NCBI GenBank assembly: GCA_047626155.1
Contig: JBLHRR010000141.1
Span: forward strand, 1 to 15,280
Direction: 5' to 3'
Origin: CALGLS01 sp047626155
GTDB lineage: Bacteria; Bacteroidota; Bacteroidia; Chitinophagales; Saprospiraceae
DNA: 15,280 nt
Shown here: in pieces, positions 7,208 through 14,357 of the stretch
Numbering within the stretch: the stretch's first letter is position 1
Layout: each line of letters begins with the position of its first letter
Notes under the pieces: generated by a model
Database searches by the model: none
What the model saw: only the letters and a program-made list of their open reading frames with translations
What the model was told of the DNA's origin: nothing
Made by a program: the position numbers and the translations under genes

Positions 7208-7849
7208 ATGAGAGTTTCGATATTTTTATTTCTAGTGCTTATTTCTTGTAGTGTCTCTGATATAAGACCTAAAGTATTTGAATTAATAATTAATGATGAG
7301 TTCGATAAAAGTAAACCAATAGAGATTCCTAGTAATTTGCCATTGACACTAAGAGCAACAAATGTGACTTCTGAGGAAATATCAATTGGTTATAATATTA
7401 ACGGAATTAAAGGTAGATCAAAAGAAGTACAGATGATTTTTCAAGACAATAGTCTTGTTGAGGCAAAAGGATATCCGATAACAGGACATGACGCTGTTAT
7501 TGGATACGATACTCTCCTTGTTGGCGCTTCGCATTCCTATCCATTTGTTTACAATGCTAGAGCTCGATACCCAAGCAGTTACAAATTGTATATATTTATT
7601 TATGGCGAGAAAAGGAACAACTACGACTTTATTATGAATATTGACGATGGAGTTTATGAAGCATATATTATAAATACACATCAAGACGGTTATTTGGAAT
7701 GTTATCAAGTCACAGCAGAGTTTAAGGATAAAAATCTAGTACCTATTCCATTTTCAGGAAAAGATAAGTTGAATTATCCGATGGTATCAACAGAGAGGAT
7801 TGGAGTGACGGTTAATAAGGTAGGACAATTTGTTTATTCGAAAAAATAA
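7208..7849 (+). CDS. Lipoprotein, candidate immunity protein for the Rhs metalloprotease tip
   Basis: The 213-residue product starts at ATG 7208, 5 nt after the Rhs stop; a GTG/ATG-like upstream reading overlapping the Rhs frame would hide the signal sequence, so the internal ATG is preferred. MRVSIFLFLVLISCSVS is a lipoprotein signal with lipobox L-I-S-C (C14). The mature part appears beta-rich with alternating hydrophobic residues (LPLTLRATNVTSEEISIGYN, YKLYIFIYG, AYIINTHQDGYLECYQVTAEF) and resembles no family I can name. Position directly behind a polymorphic-toxin tip, tight spacing and the same low-GC composition are the typical features of an immunity gene. A lipoprotein immunity protein would act at the periplasmic face or in the outer membrane, implying that the toxin attacks there. 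Function is inferred from context only. Confidence 0.7.
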   Translation: MRVSIFLFLVLISCSVSDIRPKVFELIINDEFDKSKPIEIPSNLPLTLRATNVTSEEISIGYNINGIKGRSKEVQMIFQDNSLVEAKGYPITGHDAVIGYDTLLVGASHSYPFVYNARARYPSSYKLYIFIYGEKRNNYDFIMNIDDGVYEAYIINTHQDGYLECYQVTAEFKDKNLVPIPFSGKDKLNYPMVSTERIGVTVNKVGQFVYSKK

Positions 7850-7888
7850 ACTCCGCTGTGCCTACTGCTGGCGACCTCGCGTTAGCTA

Positions 7889-7938
7889 GGTGAACGCTTC
7901 GGCGTTCTAACCGTGTGTGGTATATGGCCTTTGGCCAT
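7889..7938 (+). repeat. GC-rich paired short hairpins after the toxin-immunity cassette
   Basis: Two perfect short hairpins lie 16 nt apart: 7892-7907 (6-bp stem with a TTCG tetraloop closed by C-G, flanked by GGT/ACC that could extend it) and 7924-7938 (6-bp stem ATGGCC/GGCCAT with TTT loop). The local sequence is more GC-rich than the immunity gene before it. The stretch 7850-7950 has no coding potential I can support. A related, diverged hairpin lies in reverse orientation near 8270-8289. Confidence 0.5.
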
Positions 7939-7950
7939 TAAGTAAATAAC

Positions 7951-7976
7951 AAAGCCTCTGAGGAATCAGGGGCTTT
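7951..7976. terminator. Terminator-like hairpin, convergent
   Basis: An 11-bp stem (7951-7961 with 7966-7976, one G-T wobble) with a GGAA loop sits 1 nt beyond the stop of the minus-strand XRE relic and about 100 nt after the plus-strand lipoprotein gene. On the minus strand the stem begins AAAGCCCC and is followed by GTTATTT, a weak U-rich tail. It probably served the XRE gene and may also stop transcription from the toxin-immunity side. Confidence 0.6.
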
Positions 7977-7977
7977 G

Positions 7978-8205
7978 CTATTGGTAGGCAAGTCTAGCTT
8001 TAGCGTCTCGAATATAAGTATCAATAAGGTCGTACAATGTATTTTGTTTGTTAGAATCGAGTACTTGAAGTTCTTCTAACCTTTTGAGGTTGCGTTTATC
8101 GATGTTGACGTTTATTCCTTCGCCAGTGAGGTAATCTAAGCTTACTTCAAAAGCATCAGCATCTTTTTAGTTACTTTAAGAGAACGAACTGCATCGCCAC
8201 TTAGT
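7978..8205 (-). pseudogene. Remnant of an XRE-family transcriptional regulator (C-terminal part, frameshifted)
   Basis: Read on the minus strand, the frame ending at the TAG 7978-7980 gives DADAFEVSLDYLTGEGINVN, then IDKRNLKRLEELQVLDSNKQ and NTLYDLIDTYIRDAKARLAYQ in order. This is the typical C-terminal half of Bacteroidota helix-turn-helix XRE regulators (IADAFxVSLDYLxG ... LFxxIDxxIRDxKxRxAY). Upstream the match continues in another frame as GDAVRSLKVTKKI, so roughly one base has been lost near 8160-8163; a TAA also interrupts the C-terminal frame. Farther upstream only a possible KW remains of the DNA-binding helices, and the HTH itself is missing. The gene is therefore dead. The motif match is strong, but the missing helix-turn-helix means the family call rests on the linker and C-terminal helix. 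Confidence 0.75.
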
Positions 8206-8495
8206 AAGATCTACGACCCGCTGGAGCTACCTTTACCGTCTCAATTCAAGGCACCCACGTTCGCTCGCTAAATGCTCCAGCATTTCACCCAAGTCAGCCA
8301 GCAACCTCTCGCCACAAAACAATAAACCTACAAACTTAAACACTACAAAAGCAATACTCTAAATAGCACCCTACAATCAGCTAAAGCACTAGAGTCTTAA
8401 CAACCAAAAGCCATACATCTGCCCAGTTGAAAACCAGACATTACATAAAAAACCATTTTCCCCAACCCCTCCAAGTAAGTGGAATTTAATACGTC

Positions 8496-8519
8496 AAATT
8501 GCACCTTATGCAATTTTTT
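8496..8519 (+). terminator. Possible AT-rich terminator hairpin
   Basis: An 8-bp stem AAATTGCA/TGCAATTT with a 5-nt loop runs into a T tract. There is no plus-strand gene immediately upstream that needs it, so it may be a leftover or fortuitous. Confidence 0.3.
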
Positions 8520-8609
8520 ATTAGCCACAACGCATTCTTGACTAGTATAATATTTTGCAATATTTAAAAACAACTTCAATGAAAATTCCTTTTTAGCGAT
8601 TATTCGCGC

Positions 8610-8617
8610 TATATTTG
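8610..8617 (+). promoter_or_regulatory. Candidate -7 box for the M4 protease gene
   Basis: TATATTTG matches TAnnTTTG and would give a leader of about 200 nt before the ATG at 8826, a leader length similar to that of the other T9SS gene in the window. No clear -33 TTG was seen at the right distance. Confidence 0.4.
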
Positions 8618-8635
8618 GAACTTACTTTGTCAAAC

Positions 8636-8682
8636 TAAGTACTTAACAATAATACCTCATTACTCCTCTTTAAGTACTTAAC
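8636..8682 (+). promoter_or_regulatory. Twin palindromic 12-mers in the protease leader
   Basis: TAAGTACTTAAC occurs at 8636-8647 and again at 8671-8682, 35 nt apart start to start. Each copy contains the palindrome TAAGTACTTA; the second extends to a perfect 12-bp palindrome TTAAGTACTTAA (8670-8681). They lie just downstream of the candidate -7 box, where a bound repressor or an RNA fold could control the protease gene. Role inferred. Confidence 0.45.
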
Positions 8683-8825
8683 CCTAGAAAACGAATCCAC
8701 TAGAACTTGAAAACTCCAGGCAACTATCCGTAGTTCAGTTTAATACTATTGCTATTAGAACTGAAATAGAGACAGTTATGTCTCCTCAGAACTACTTTTT
8801 TAAAATTTTTAAACCCATAATTTTT

Positions 8826-11800
8826 ATGAAGAAGAGTTTCACCCTTTTACTGCTCACTATCTTTAGTGTAACCACTATTTTTGCGCAAGGCAAATCCAAA
8901 ACAGGTAAGTACATGCCTGCTTTTCAGAAAGTGGAAGAAAATATTTCTATTAACCAAACCAATTTGCTCTTTCAGCAAAAACTACAAACAACAGATGAAG
9001 ATCAATTGATCTTGCTTTCTTCCAAGGAAGACGAACTTGGCCAGACGCACCAAAAATTTCAACAATATTTCGATGGAATTATTGTCGACGACAGAACAGT
9101 TACCGTTCACTCCAAGGATGGTTTAGTCAAACAATTAACGGGTGACTTCAAACCTATGGAAGATGTTAACACTAGTCCTTCGATTTCGGGAGCAGCAGGA
9201 TTACAAGCCGCTATGACACATGTCGGTGCCACTAAGTATGCATGGGAAGGCGAAGAATGCGTACATAAAGCATCGCACGAAGGACATAGCCATGACAACC
9301 AGGATATCAGTGAGCCAACAGGTGATCTCGTTATTTTTGCACATCCTACAAACAAGGAGTTGGTGCGTCTTGCCTACAAATATGACATCTACGCGAGCGA
9401 ACCTTTATACAGAGCTTATGTATATGTAGATGCGCAAAACGGAGACATTTTATTTGAAAACCATCGTATTCACCATACGGATGAAGGAGGTACTTGTACC
9501 ACTTTATATAATGGTACGCAAAACATCACAGTTGATAATACAGGTTCTAATTATCGGCTACGCCAAACCACAGATGGTAATGGTATTGAGACTTATGATT
9601 TGAACAATGGTACAAATTATAACAATGCTACTGATGTGACTAGTCCTAGCCCGAACTTCACGGCTGCGTCTACACATACCGCCAACCAAGCTCACTTTGG
9701 TGCAGAGCAAACCCACCAATATTTTATGAGCAATCATAATAGAAATTCTTATAATGGAAATGGTGCAATCATCAAATCCTATGTAAGTTACTCCACCAAT
9801 TATGTGAATGCATTTTGGGATGGATCACGTATGACTTATGGAGATGGAGATGGTGTTAACTATGGTCCATTAGTATCCTTGGATATTGTCGGTCATGAAA
9901 TTGCACACGGCGTAACGGAGTATACTGCGAACCTCGTGTACAGTTATGAGTCAGGTGCATTGAACGAATCTTTCTCTGATATTTTTGGAGAATCTATTGA
10001 AAATTATGCAACAGGAACCAATGACTGGTTGATGGGAGATCAAATCGGAGCAGGTGGTTCTGGAGGTGCTTTGCGTTCTATGAGTAACCCAAATCAATAC
10101 GGTGATCCAGATACTTATCTTGGAACGAATTGGTATAGTGGCTCTGGAGATAACGGAGGAGTTCACTATAATTCAGGCGTTCAAAATAAATGGTTTTACA
10201 TTTTAACGGAAGGAGAAACAGGCACGAATGACAATGGAGATGCTTATAGTGTTTCTGGAATTGGAATGGATGCAGCGGGTAATATTGCCTACCGAAATCT
10301 TTCGGTTTATCTTTCTTCAAATTCCAATTATGCAGATGCGAGAACAGGTGCCATTCAGTCTGCTATAGATTTATACGGTGCTGGTTCCGCGGAAGAAGAA
10401 GCGACTACAGATGCATGGTATGCAGTAGGAGTGGGCGCACCATATGGTCCTCCACCACCGGTAGTTTGTGTAGAAGAAGATGTTACTTTAACAATTACAT
10501 TTGATAACTATCCTGAAGAAACCAGTTGGACAATAATAAATGCGGGTGGAACTACAGTAGCTTCTGGAGGCACTTACGGAAGTCAGGCTGATGGTTCTAC
10601 AATTAGTATAAATGCAAACCTTCCGGCTGGTGATTATACCTTCACTATTAATGACAGCTACGGCGATGGTATTTGCTGTTCTTATGGTAATGGTTCTTAC
10701 TCTTTGGATGCCGCATCTGGTAATGTAGCAAGTGGAGGTGATTTCACTTCTTCTGAATCTACCTCCTTTTGTACCGAAGGTGGTGCGCCTCCTTGTACTG
10801 TAGGGGAATCCTGTAATGACGGAGATGCTTGTACAACGGGCGATGTCTTAGATTCTAATTGTAACTGTGCAGGTACTTTTGCTGATGCCGACGGTGATGG
10901 GACTTGTGATGCAGATGACCTTTGTAATGGAGGAGCTGAGCCAGGTACTACTTGTGATGACGAAGATCCAACTACAACCGGAGATGTCATTCTTGCAGAT
11001 TGTAGTTGTGCTGGTACACCACTTTGTACGGTAGGCAACTCCTGTGACGATGGCGATGCTTGTACAGAAGGAGACGTTTATGATTCCAATTGTAACTGTG
11101 CGGGTACTTTTGCAGATGCAGACAATGATGGGACTTGTGACGCAGAGGACATTTGTACTGGCCCTGAGCCAGGTGCTTCCTGTGATGACGGTGATGCAAC
11201 TACATCAGGTGATGTTGTACAAAACGATTGTAATTGTGCTGGTACACCAACAGGAGGAAGCGAGGTCGTTTTTGGATCTTACTTTGAGTCTGGTTGGGAT
11301 GGTTGGTCCGATGGAGGTTCTGATTGCTACCGATATAGTGGTTCAAGATCTTACGAAGGGAATTATTCAATTCGGATCAGAGATAATTCAGGAACAGGTT
11401 CTGCGATGACTTCTTCTTCAGTTAACCTAAGTGCTTATTCTTCTGTTGATCTGGAATTCTATTTCTATGCTAGAAGTATGGAAAACAATGAAGACTTCTG
11501 GGTAAGATACTACAATGGTTCTAGTTGGACTACCGTAGCAGCTTATGCTAGAGGAACTAATTTCGATAACAACACTTTCTATGTAGCTACAGTTACCTTA
11601 AGTGCTAATGATTATAACTTTGCGTCTAACGCTCAGTTCCGTTTCCAATGCGATGCGAGTGGCAATAATGATCAGGTTTACATTGATCAGGTAACCTTAA
11701 CGGGTAATTCCGGCAACACATTGTTAGCGACTACTAGTGGTCAAACGATCAAACCGATAGCTGGGCCAGTTGCAGATTATGGAAATGCAGAAACTAGGGA

Positions 11801-12047
11801 TTTGGAAGAAGATGATTCTGGATCTTTATCTATTTATCCAAATCCTGCTAGAGAGGAATTAAATATTCGTTTGGCAGAAGGAGCTAGCGTTATTAATGTT
11901 TACTCGATCACTGGACGTTTAATGCTTTCGCAAAATGTGACGGCGGTTCAGGAGAAAGTGGATATTTCGAAGTTGCAACCAGGTACTTATTTCATAGCTG
12001 TGGAGGTGGATGGAGAAATGATGTATGAGAGGTTTGTGAAGATGTAG
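8826..12047 (+). CDS. Secreted M4 (thermolysin-type) metalloprotease with T9SS sorting domain
   Basis: ATG 8826 is chosen because it begins the signal peptide MKKSFTLLLLTIFSVTTIFA-Q (1-21); an earlier in-frame ATG at 8778 adds a 16-residue prefix. Regions by approximate residue: FTP/PepSY-type propeptide 50-220; M4 catalytic domain 222-540; a C-rich beta domain 547-655; two tandem 77-residue Cys/Asp-rich repeats 657-810; a jelly-roll-like domain 814-965; T9SS sorting domain 1000-1073 (LSIYPNPAREEL ... RFVKM). Catalytic residues are complete at thermolysin spacing: H357, E358, H361 in HEIAH, Y372, E381 in NESFSD (24 residues after H357, as E166 after H142), D442 and H447 in DNGGVHYNSG. The enzyme is a zinc endopeptidase, autoactivated after export, probably degrading extracellular protein for nutrition. 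The gene stands alone between an intergenic leader and a strong terminator. Confidence 0.95.
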   Translation: MKKSFTLLLLTIFSVTTIFAQGKSKTGKYMPAFQKVEENISINQTNLLFQQKLQTTDEDQLILLSSKEDELGQTHQKFQQYFDGIIVDDRTVTVHSKDGLVKQLTGDFKPMEDVNTSPSISGAAGLQAAMTHVGATKYAWEGEECVHKASHEGHSHDNQDISEPTGDLVIFAHPTNKELVRLAYKYDIYASEPLYRAYVYVDAQNGDILFENHRIHHTDEGGTCTTLYNGTQNITVDNTGSNYRLRQTTDGNGIETYDLNNGTNYNNATDVTSPSPNFTAASTHTANQAHFGAEQTHQYFMSNHNRNSYNGNGAIIKSYVSYSTNYVNAFWDGSRMTYGDGDGVNYGPLVSLDIVGHEIAHGVTEYTANLVYSYESGALNESFSDIFGESIENYATGTNDWLMGDQIGAGGSGGALRSMSNPNQYGDPDTYLGTNWYSGSGDNGGVHYNSGVQNKWFYILTEGETGTNDNGDAYSVSGIGMDAAGNIAYRNLSVYLSSNSNYADARTGAIQSAIDLYGAGSAEEEATTDAWYAVGVGAPYGPPPPVVCVEEDVTLTITFDNYPEETSWTIINAGGTTVASGGTYGSQADGSTISINANLPAGDYTFTINDSYGDGICCSYGNGSYSLDAASGNVASGGDFTSSESTSFCTEGGAPPCTVGESCNDGDACTTGDVLDSNCNCAGTFADADGDGTCDADDLCNGGAEPGTTCDDEDPTTTGDVILADCSCAGTPLCTVGNSCDDGDACTEGDVYDSNCNCAGTFADADNDGTCDAEDICTGPEPGASCDDGDATTSGDVVQNDCNCAGTPTGGSEVVFGSYFESGWDGWSDGGSDCYRYSGSRSYEGNYSIRIRDNSGTGSAMTSSSVNLSAYSSVDLEFYFYARSMENNEDFWVRYYNGSSWTTVAAYARGTNFDNNTFYVATVTLSANDYNFASNAQFRFQCDASGNNDQVYIDQVTLTGNSGNTLLATTSGQTIKPIAGPVADYGNAETRDLEEDDSGSLSIYPNPAREELNIRLAEGASVINVYSITGRLMLSQNVTAVQEKVDISKLQPGTYFIAVEVDGEMMYERFVKM
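10794..11249 (+). repeat. Tandem 231-nt repeat encoding Cys/Asp-rich modules
   Basis: Two adjacent copies (10794-11024 and 11025-11249) lie within the protease gene. Each encodes CTVG(E/N)SC(N/D)DGDACT, then GDV..SNCNCAGTFADAD, DGTCDA(D/E)D.C and a second half ending C(S/N)CAGTP. DxDxDG segments resemble thrombospondin type 3 calcium loops. The second copy is two codons shorter. Confidence 0.8.
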
Positions 12048-12089
12048 GTTTTGGGATAGGGATTCGATAAGAATACCTAACTTAAATAG

Positions 12090-12123
12090 AAAAAAGCTCA
12101 TCCAATTTAGGGTGGGCTTTTTT
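12090..12123 (+). terminator. Rho-independent terminator after the M4 protease
   Basis: A 14-bp stem (12090-12103 with 12110-12123, three G-T wobbles) has a 6-nt AATTTA loop. The A6 on the left arm pairs with the T6 on the right, so it can work in both directions. It lies 42 nt after the protease stop. Confidence 0.9.
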
Positions 12124-12163
12124 CGTTTTCAAAAAACAAATCCTTGTTTTTAAACTAAAAAAT

Positions 12164-12757
12164 ATGAAATATAACAATTTATTTTCGAGTCAATTAAAAC
12201 TATTCAGTGTTTATATCCTGGTTTATATAGTTATTATTGGATGTAATAATACAAATGCAATAGCACTCGATGAAATGTGTACTCAAACTCCAAAGTATTC
12301 AGAAACGTTTGAACTTCCCAAAGGACTTATTGGCTACAACAATTATGAGCTAGCTTTAGACTGTGCTAAGAAAACAAATAGATCATTAGCTATCTATTTC
12401 ACCGGATTTGCCTGCGTAAATTGCAAATATTTTGAACGTGATTTTTTATACCAGGACGAGGTGAAAGAAATGTTGAATGAAAATTTCATTATTGCGGTAT
12501 TGTATGTGGATGATAAAAGAGAACTACCAGAGGAGGATCAAGTTGAAGTGACAAGTAACTACTCAAATCAAAGTCGAGTAGTTAGAACAGTTGGACATCT
12601 GAATGTTTCCTTAACTAATAAATATCATCACAGTAGTCACCCGTCATTATTTATAGCAACGAATTCAGAGGAAATAATATCTTTCATTCAGTACAACCCT
12701 GATGAAAGCGAATTGTTAAGGCAGTTGGAAGAGGCAATTCTAAAGAGTAAAGATTAA
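12164..12757 (+). CDS. Thioredoxin-fold lipoprotein, DsbD C-terminal-domain-like
   Basis: This 197-residue protein has a hydrophobic N-terminal segment ending V-I-I-G-C27, a plausible lipobox. The body matches the C-terminal thioredoxin domain of Bacteroidota DsbD-type thiol:disulfide interchange proteins: LALDCAKKTNRSLAIYFTGF, then A-CVNC (C84, C87), then LYVDDKRELPEEDQ (113-126), RTVG (141-144) and the cis-proline region HHSSHPSLFI (P160). Extra cysteines C39 and C67 are present. A redox-active CxxC thioredoxin on the periplasmic side would reduce disulfides or receive electrons. No DsbD transmembrane partner is present in the window, so it is a stand-alone domain. The start ATG 12164 lies 40 nt past the protease terminator, so it is probably transcribed separately or by read-through. 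Substrate unknown. Confidence 0.85.
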   Translation: MKYNNLFSSQLKLFSVYILVYIVIIGCNNTNAIALDEMCTQTPKYSETFELPKGLIGYNNYELALDCAKKTNRSLAIYFTGFACVNCKYFERDFLYQDEVKEMLNENFIIAVLYVDDKRELPEEDQVEVTSNYSNQSRVVRTVGHLNVSLTNKYHHSSHPSLFIATNSEEIISFIQYNPDESELLRQLEEAILKSKD

Positions 12758-12821
12758 GATTGCTTTTTCGATTCATGGGATGCAAAATAGTTTAGTTTTC
12801 TAAAGAAACTTGTGGCGAAAA

Positions 12822-13217
12822 TTAAAAATCAAAACAATACTCAATCGTCTCCCGAGTTATTTCCCCATCGCTATTACCATAACTAAACTTAAAGCAATAA
12901 GTACTGAAAGGGTCAAATTTCTGAGTGGTAAATTCTGTCACATCTGGAGGAAATGTTTGTACAACAATCCCATATGAAGTAAGTACAAGATCCGTAATGG
13001 TTTCTTTTTGCAAATCACTTAATTCATTGTATCTGTTTTTTATAACAAACTTTACCTTTTTACTATTACCTACCGGTAACACTTGGGATGAGATGACTTC
13101 GACTAATACTTCCCCGGTATCATAAAGTAAGTTATAATCTAGCTCATCAACTTCTCCTGTATAACAGGAAGAAATCGATAATAGTATAGCGAGAAAGAGC
13201 ACGCTTAAATTCTTCAT
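12822..13217 (-). CDS. Small lipoprotein of unknown function
   Basis: This 131-residue protein begins with a lipoprotein signal peptide, MKNLSVLFLAILLSISSC, with lipobox S-I-S-S-C18 (not optimal but acceptable). The mature part is small, acidic and beta-prone (VLVEVISSQVLPVGNSKKVK, FVIKNRYNEL) and contains two further cysteines near the C-terminus (in TYCFKF and EYCFDF) that could form a disulfide. I recognise no family. It lies 36 nt downstream of the PEGA-domain gene on the same strand and is probably co-transcribed with it; it converges with the thioredoxin gene. A role in the same envelope process as the PEGA protein is inference. Confidence 0.75.
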   Translation of the reverse strand: MKNLSVLFLAILLSISSCYTGEVDELDYNLLYDTGEVLVEVISSQVLPVGNSKKVKFVIKNRYNELSDLQKETITDLVLTSYGIVVQTFPPDVTEFTTQKFDPFSTYCFKFSYGNSDGEITRETIEYCFDF

Positions 13218-13253
13218 TATTATTTGTTTTGTTAAGGGATACTAAGATGGTGA

Positions 13254-14006
13254 TTAGAAGGAGAGCGACATATTAATACCTGCGGTCCGGTAAACGGGGT
13301 CTATATTAAATTGAAAAGTATACGGACTTTTTGGTGGCTCAAAAGTAGGTTTTGTCAATTTGTTTTTACGAACTTTTTTGAAATATCTCCAGGTGACATA
13401 AACCGACCCTATTAATACAGGTATAGCAATACTTTTACTAAAGATCAATTGCCTCCGTTGCTTGTTATATTCTTTCAACCTGTTGTCATACCTTTTCTCC
13501 GCTAAAAAAATATTATCTAAACTTAAGTTAGTATCGTATTCTAATTTTGCCGTATTGGTTTCTTCCTCCAATTTCTCTAGTTTGCGAATACCTCTCGGTG
13601 AAGCAATAATTGCTAATAAACCTATATTAGCAACGCCCAATAAACTAAAATTAACTATCCTTTTTCCCTTTCTCGTATTGTAAGCATTTTTTTGATCAAG
13701 ATAAATGGCATATTCACTTGATACTGTGTTAAGAGACTTAATATACCTATTTACCTTTCTATCGAACACTTGAACGGTATCTACATGGGGCTCAAAATAC
13801 GGACTCCAAATCTCAATGAGGTGATTGCCGACGGTTATGTCAATACAATAGGGTAATGACTTTCCTTTCAAATGATACACATTGCCGTCTATTTTGATAG
13901 AGGCATCGCTTGGATTGATGATAATGCAAAGGCTACTTGATTGCTGGGCTGAAAGAATATTTGTACAAATAAAGAAAAATAGAAGTAGTGGGAGTATTGT
14001 TTTCAT
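13254..14006 (-). CDS. PEGA-domain membrane protein
   Basis: The 250-residue reading uses ATG 14006 (MKTILPLLLFFFICTNILSA-Q, signal peptide 1-21) because the longer in-frame reading begins with a poly-Ile run. A PEGA-type domain occupies about 27-80 (IIINPSDASIKIDGNVYHLK ... LPYCIDITVGNHLIEIW), a surface beta fold seen in many secreted and membrane-associated proteins. Two hydrophobic segments (117-136 and 189-209) flank a charged, coiled-coil-prone stretch (138-187). The C-terminus TFQFNIDPVYRTAGINMSLSF is beta-strand-like and ends in Phe. Topology: PEGA outside, helical hairpin in the inner membrane, C-terminus periplasmic by parity; this is inference. The gene is divergent from the DUF898 gene and probably operonic with the small lipoprotein. 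Function unknown; a cell-wall or envelope-sensor role is only a possibility. Confidence 0.75.
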   Translation of the reverse strand: MKTILPLLLFFFICTNILSAQQSSSLCIIINPSDASIKIDGNVYHLKGKSLPYCIDITVGNHLIEIWSPYFEPHVDTVQVFDRKVNRYIKSLNTVSSEYAIYLDQKNAYNTRKGKRIVNFSLLGVANIGLLAIIASPRGIRKLEKLEEETNTAKLEYDTNLSLDNIFLAEKRYDNRLKEYNKQRRQLIFSKSIAIPVLIGSVYVTWRYFKKVRKNKLTKPTFEPPKSPYTFQFNIDPVYRTAGINMSLSF

Positions 14007-14357
14007 TTGCTTGATTATTATTATCATAAAGTTAAATATACATCAAAAATATTATTTTTCAATACGATTTAGACTAAATAATGCGGCTTGTTTTAACAAA
14101 AAAAAACATTCCTCCGCGTTCTATTTTTATAACAAAAAAATTACATATGGCGCATGGAGTAACTACAGAAGGAACGTTGGAGATCACTGATGCCATATAT
14201 AGTCGTTCACCACAACATAAATCCTCCAAACCAAACCATGAACAAAAGCATAAGAAGATTAAAAACTTAACAAACGAAAACGCCTTCTTTCCTACAAGAA
14301 TTCACTAACTTGTCATTCAACAAAAAAACTTAACTAACCAATTTAAAACAAAGAACT
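14007..14357. other. Divergent intergenic region between PEGA gene and DUF898 gene
   Basis: On the minus strand a -7 box TATTTTTG (14044-14051) lies about 40 nt before the PEGA ATG, with no convincing -33 element. No TAnnTTTG box was found for the plus-strand gene. Open frames within it (plus-strand 14081-14308 and others) have no recognisable content and are not called. The stretch is AT-rich. Confidence 0.45.

Larger units (their letters stand above)
8206..8825. other. Intergenic stretch upstream of the M4 protease
   Basis: No supported gene is present. Contents seen: a 6-bp hairpin AAATGC/GCATTT (8270-8285); an 8-bp hairpin AAATTGCA/TGCAATTT (8496-8516) followed by a short T run; a -7 box TATATTTG (8610-8617); two copies of TAAGTACTTAAC (8636-8647, 8671-8682); and a 7-bp inverted repeat TTCAGTT/AACTGAA (8734-8740, 8759-8765). 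A 60-codon minus-strand open frame (8397-8579) has no recognisable content. Confidence 0.5.

Noticed and set aside
8397..8579. 60-codon minus-strand open frame
   Set aside because: It lacks known motifs and overlaps a hairpin and the protease upstream region; probably fortuitous.
8778..8825. Upstream ATG of the M4 protease
   Set aside because: It adds 16 residues before a clear MKKSFTLLLL signal peptide; ATG 8826 is the better start.
12758..12821. Short weak hairpin TTTAG/CTAAA between the convergent thioredoxin and lipoprotein genes
   Set aside because: Only 5 A/T-rich base pairs; not enough to call a terminator.
14081..14308. 75-codon plus-strand frame in the divergent intergenic region
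   Set aside because: Low-complexity, Lys/His-rich and without any recognised pattern.
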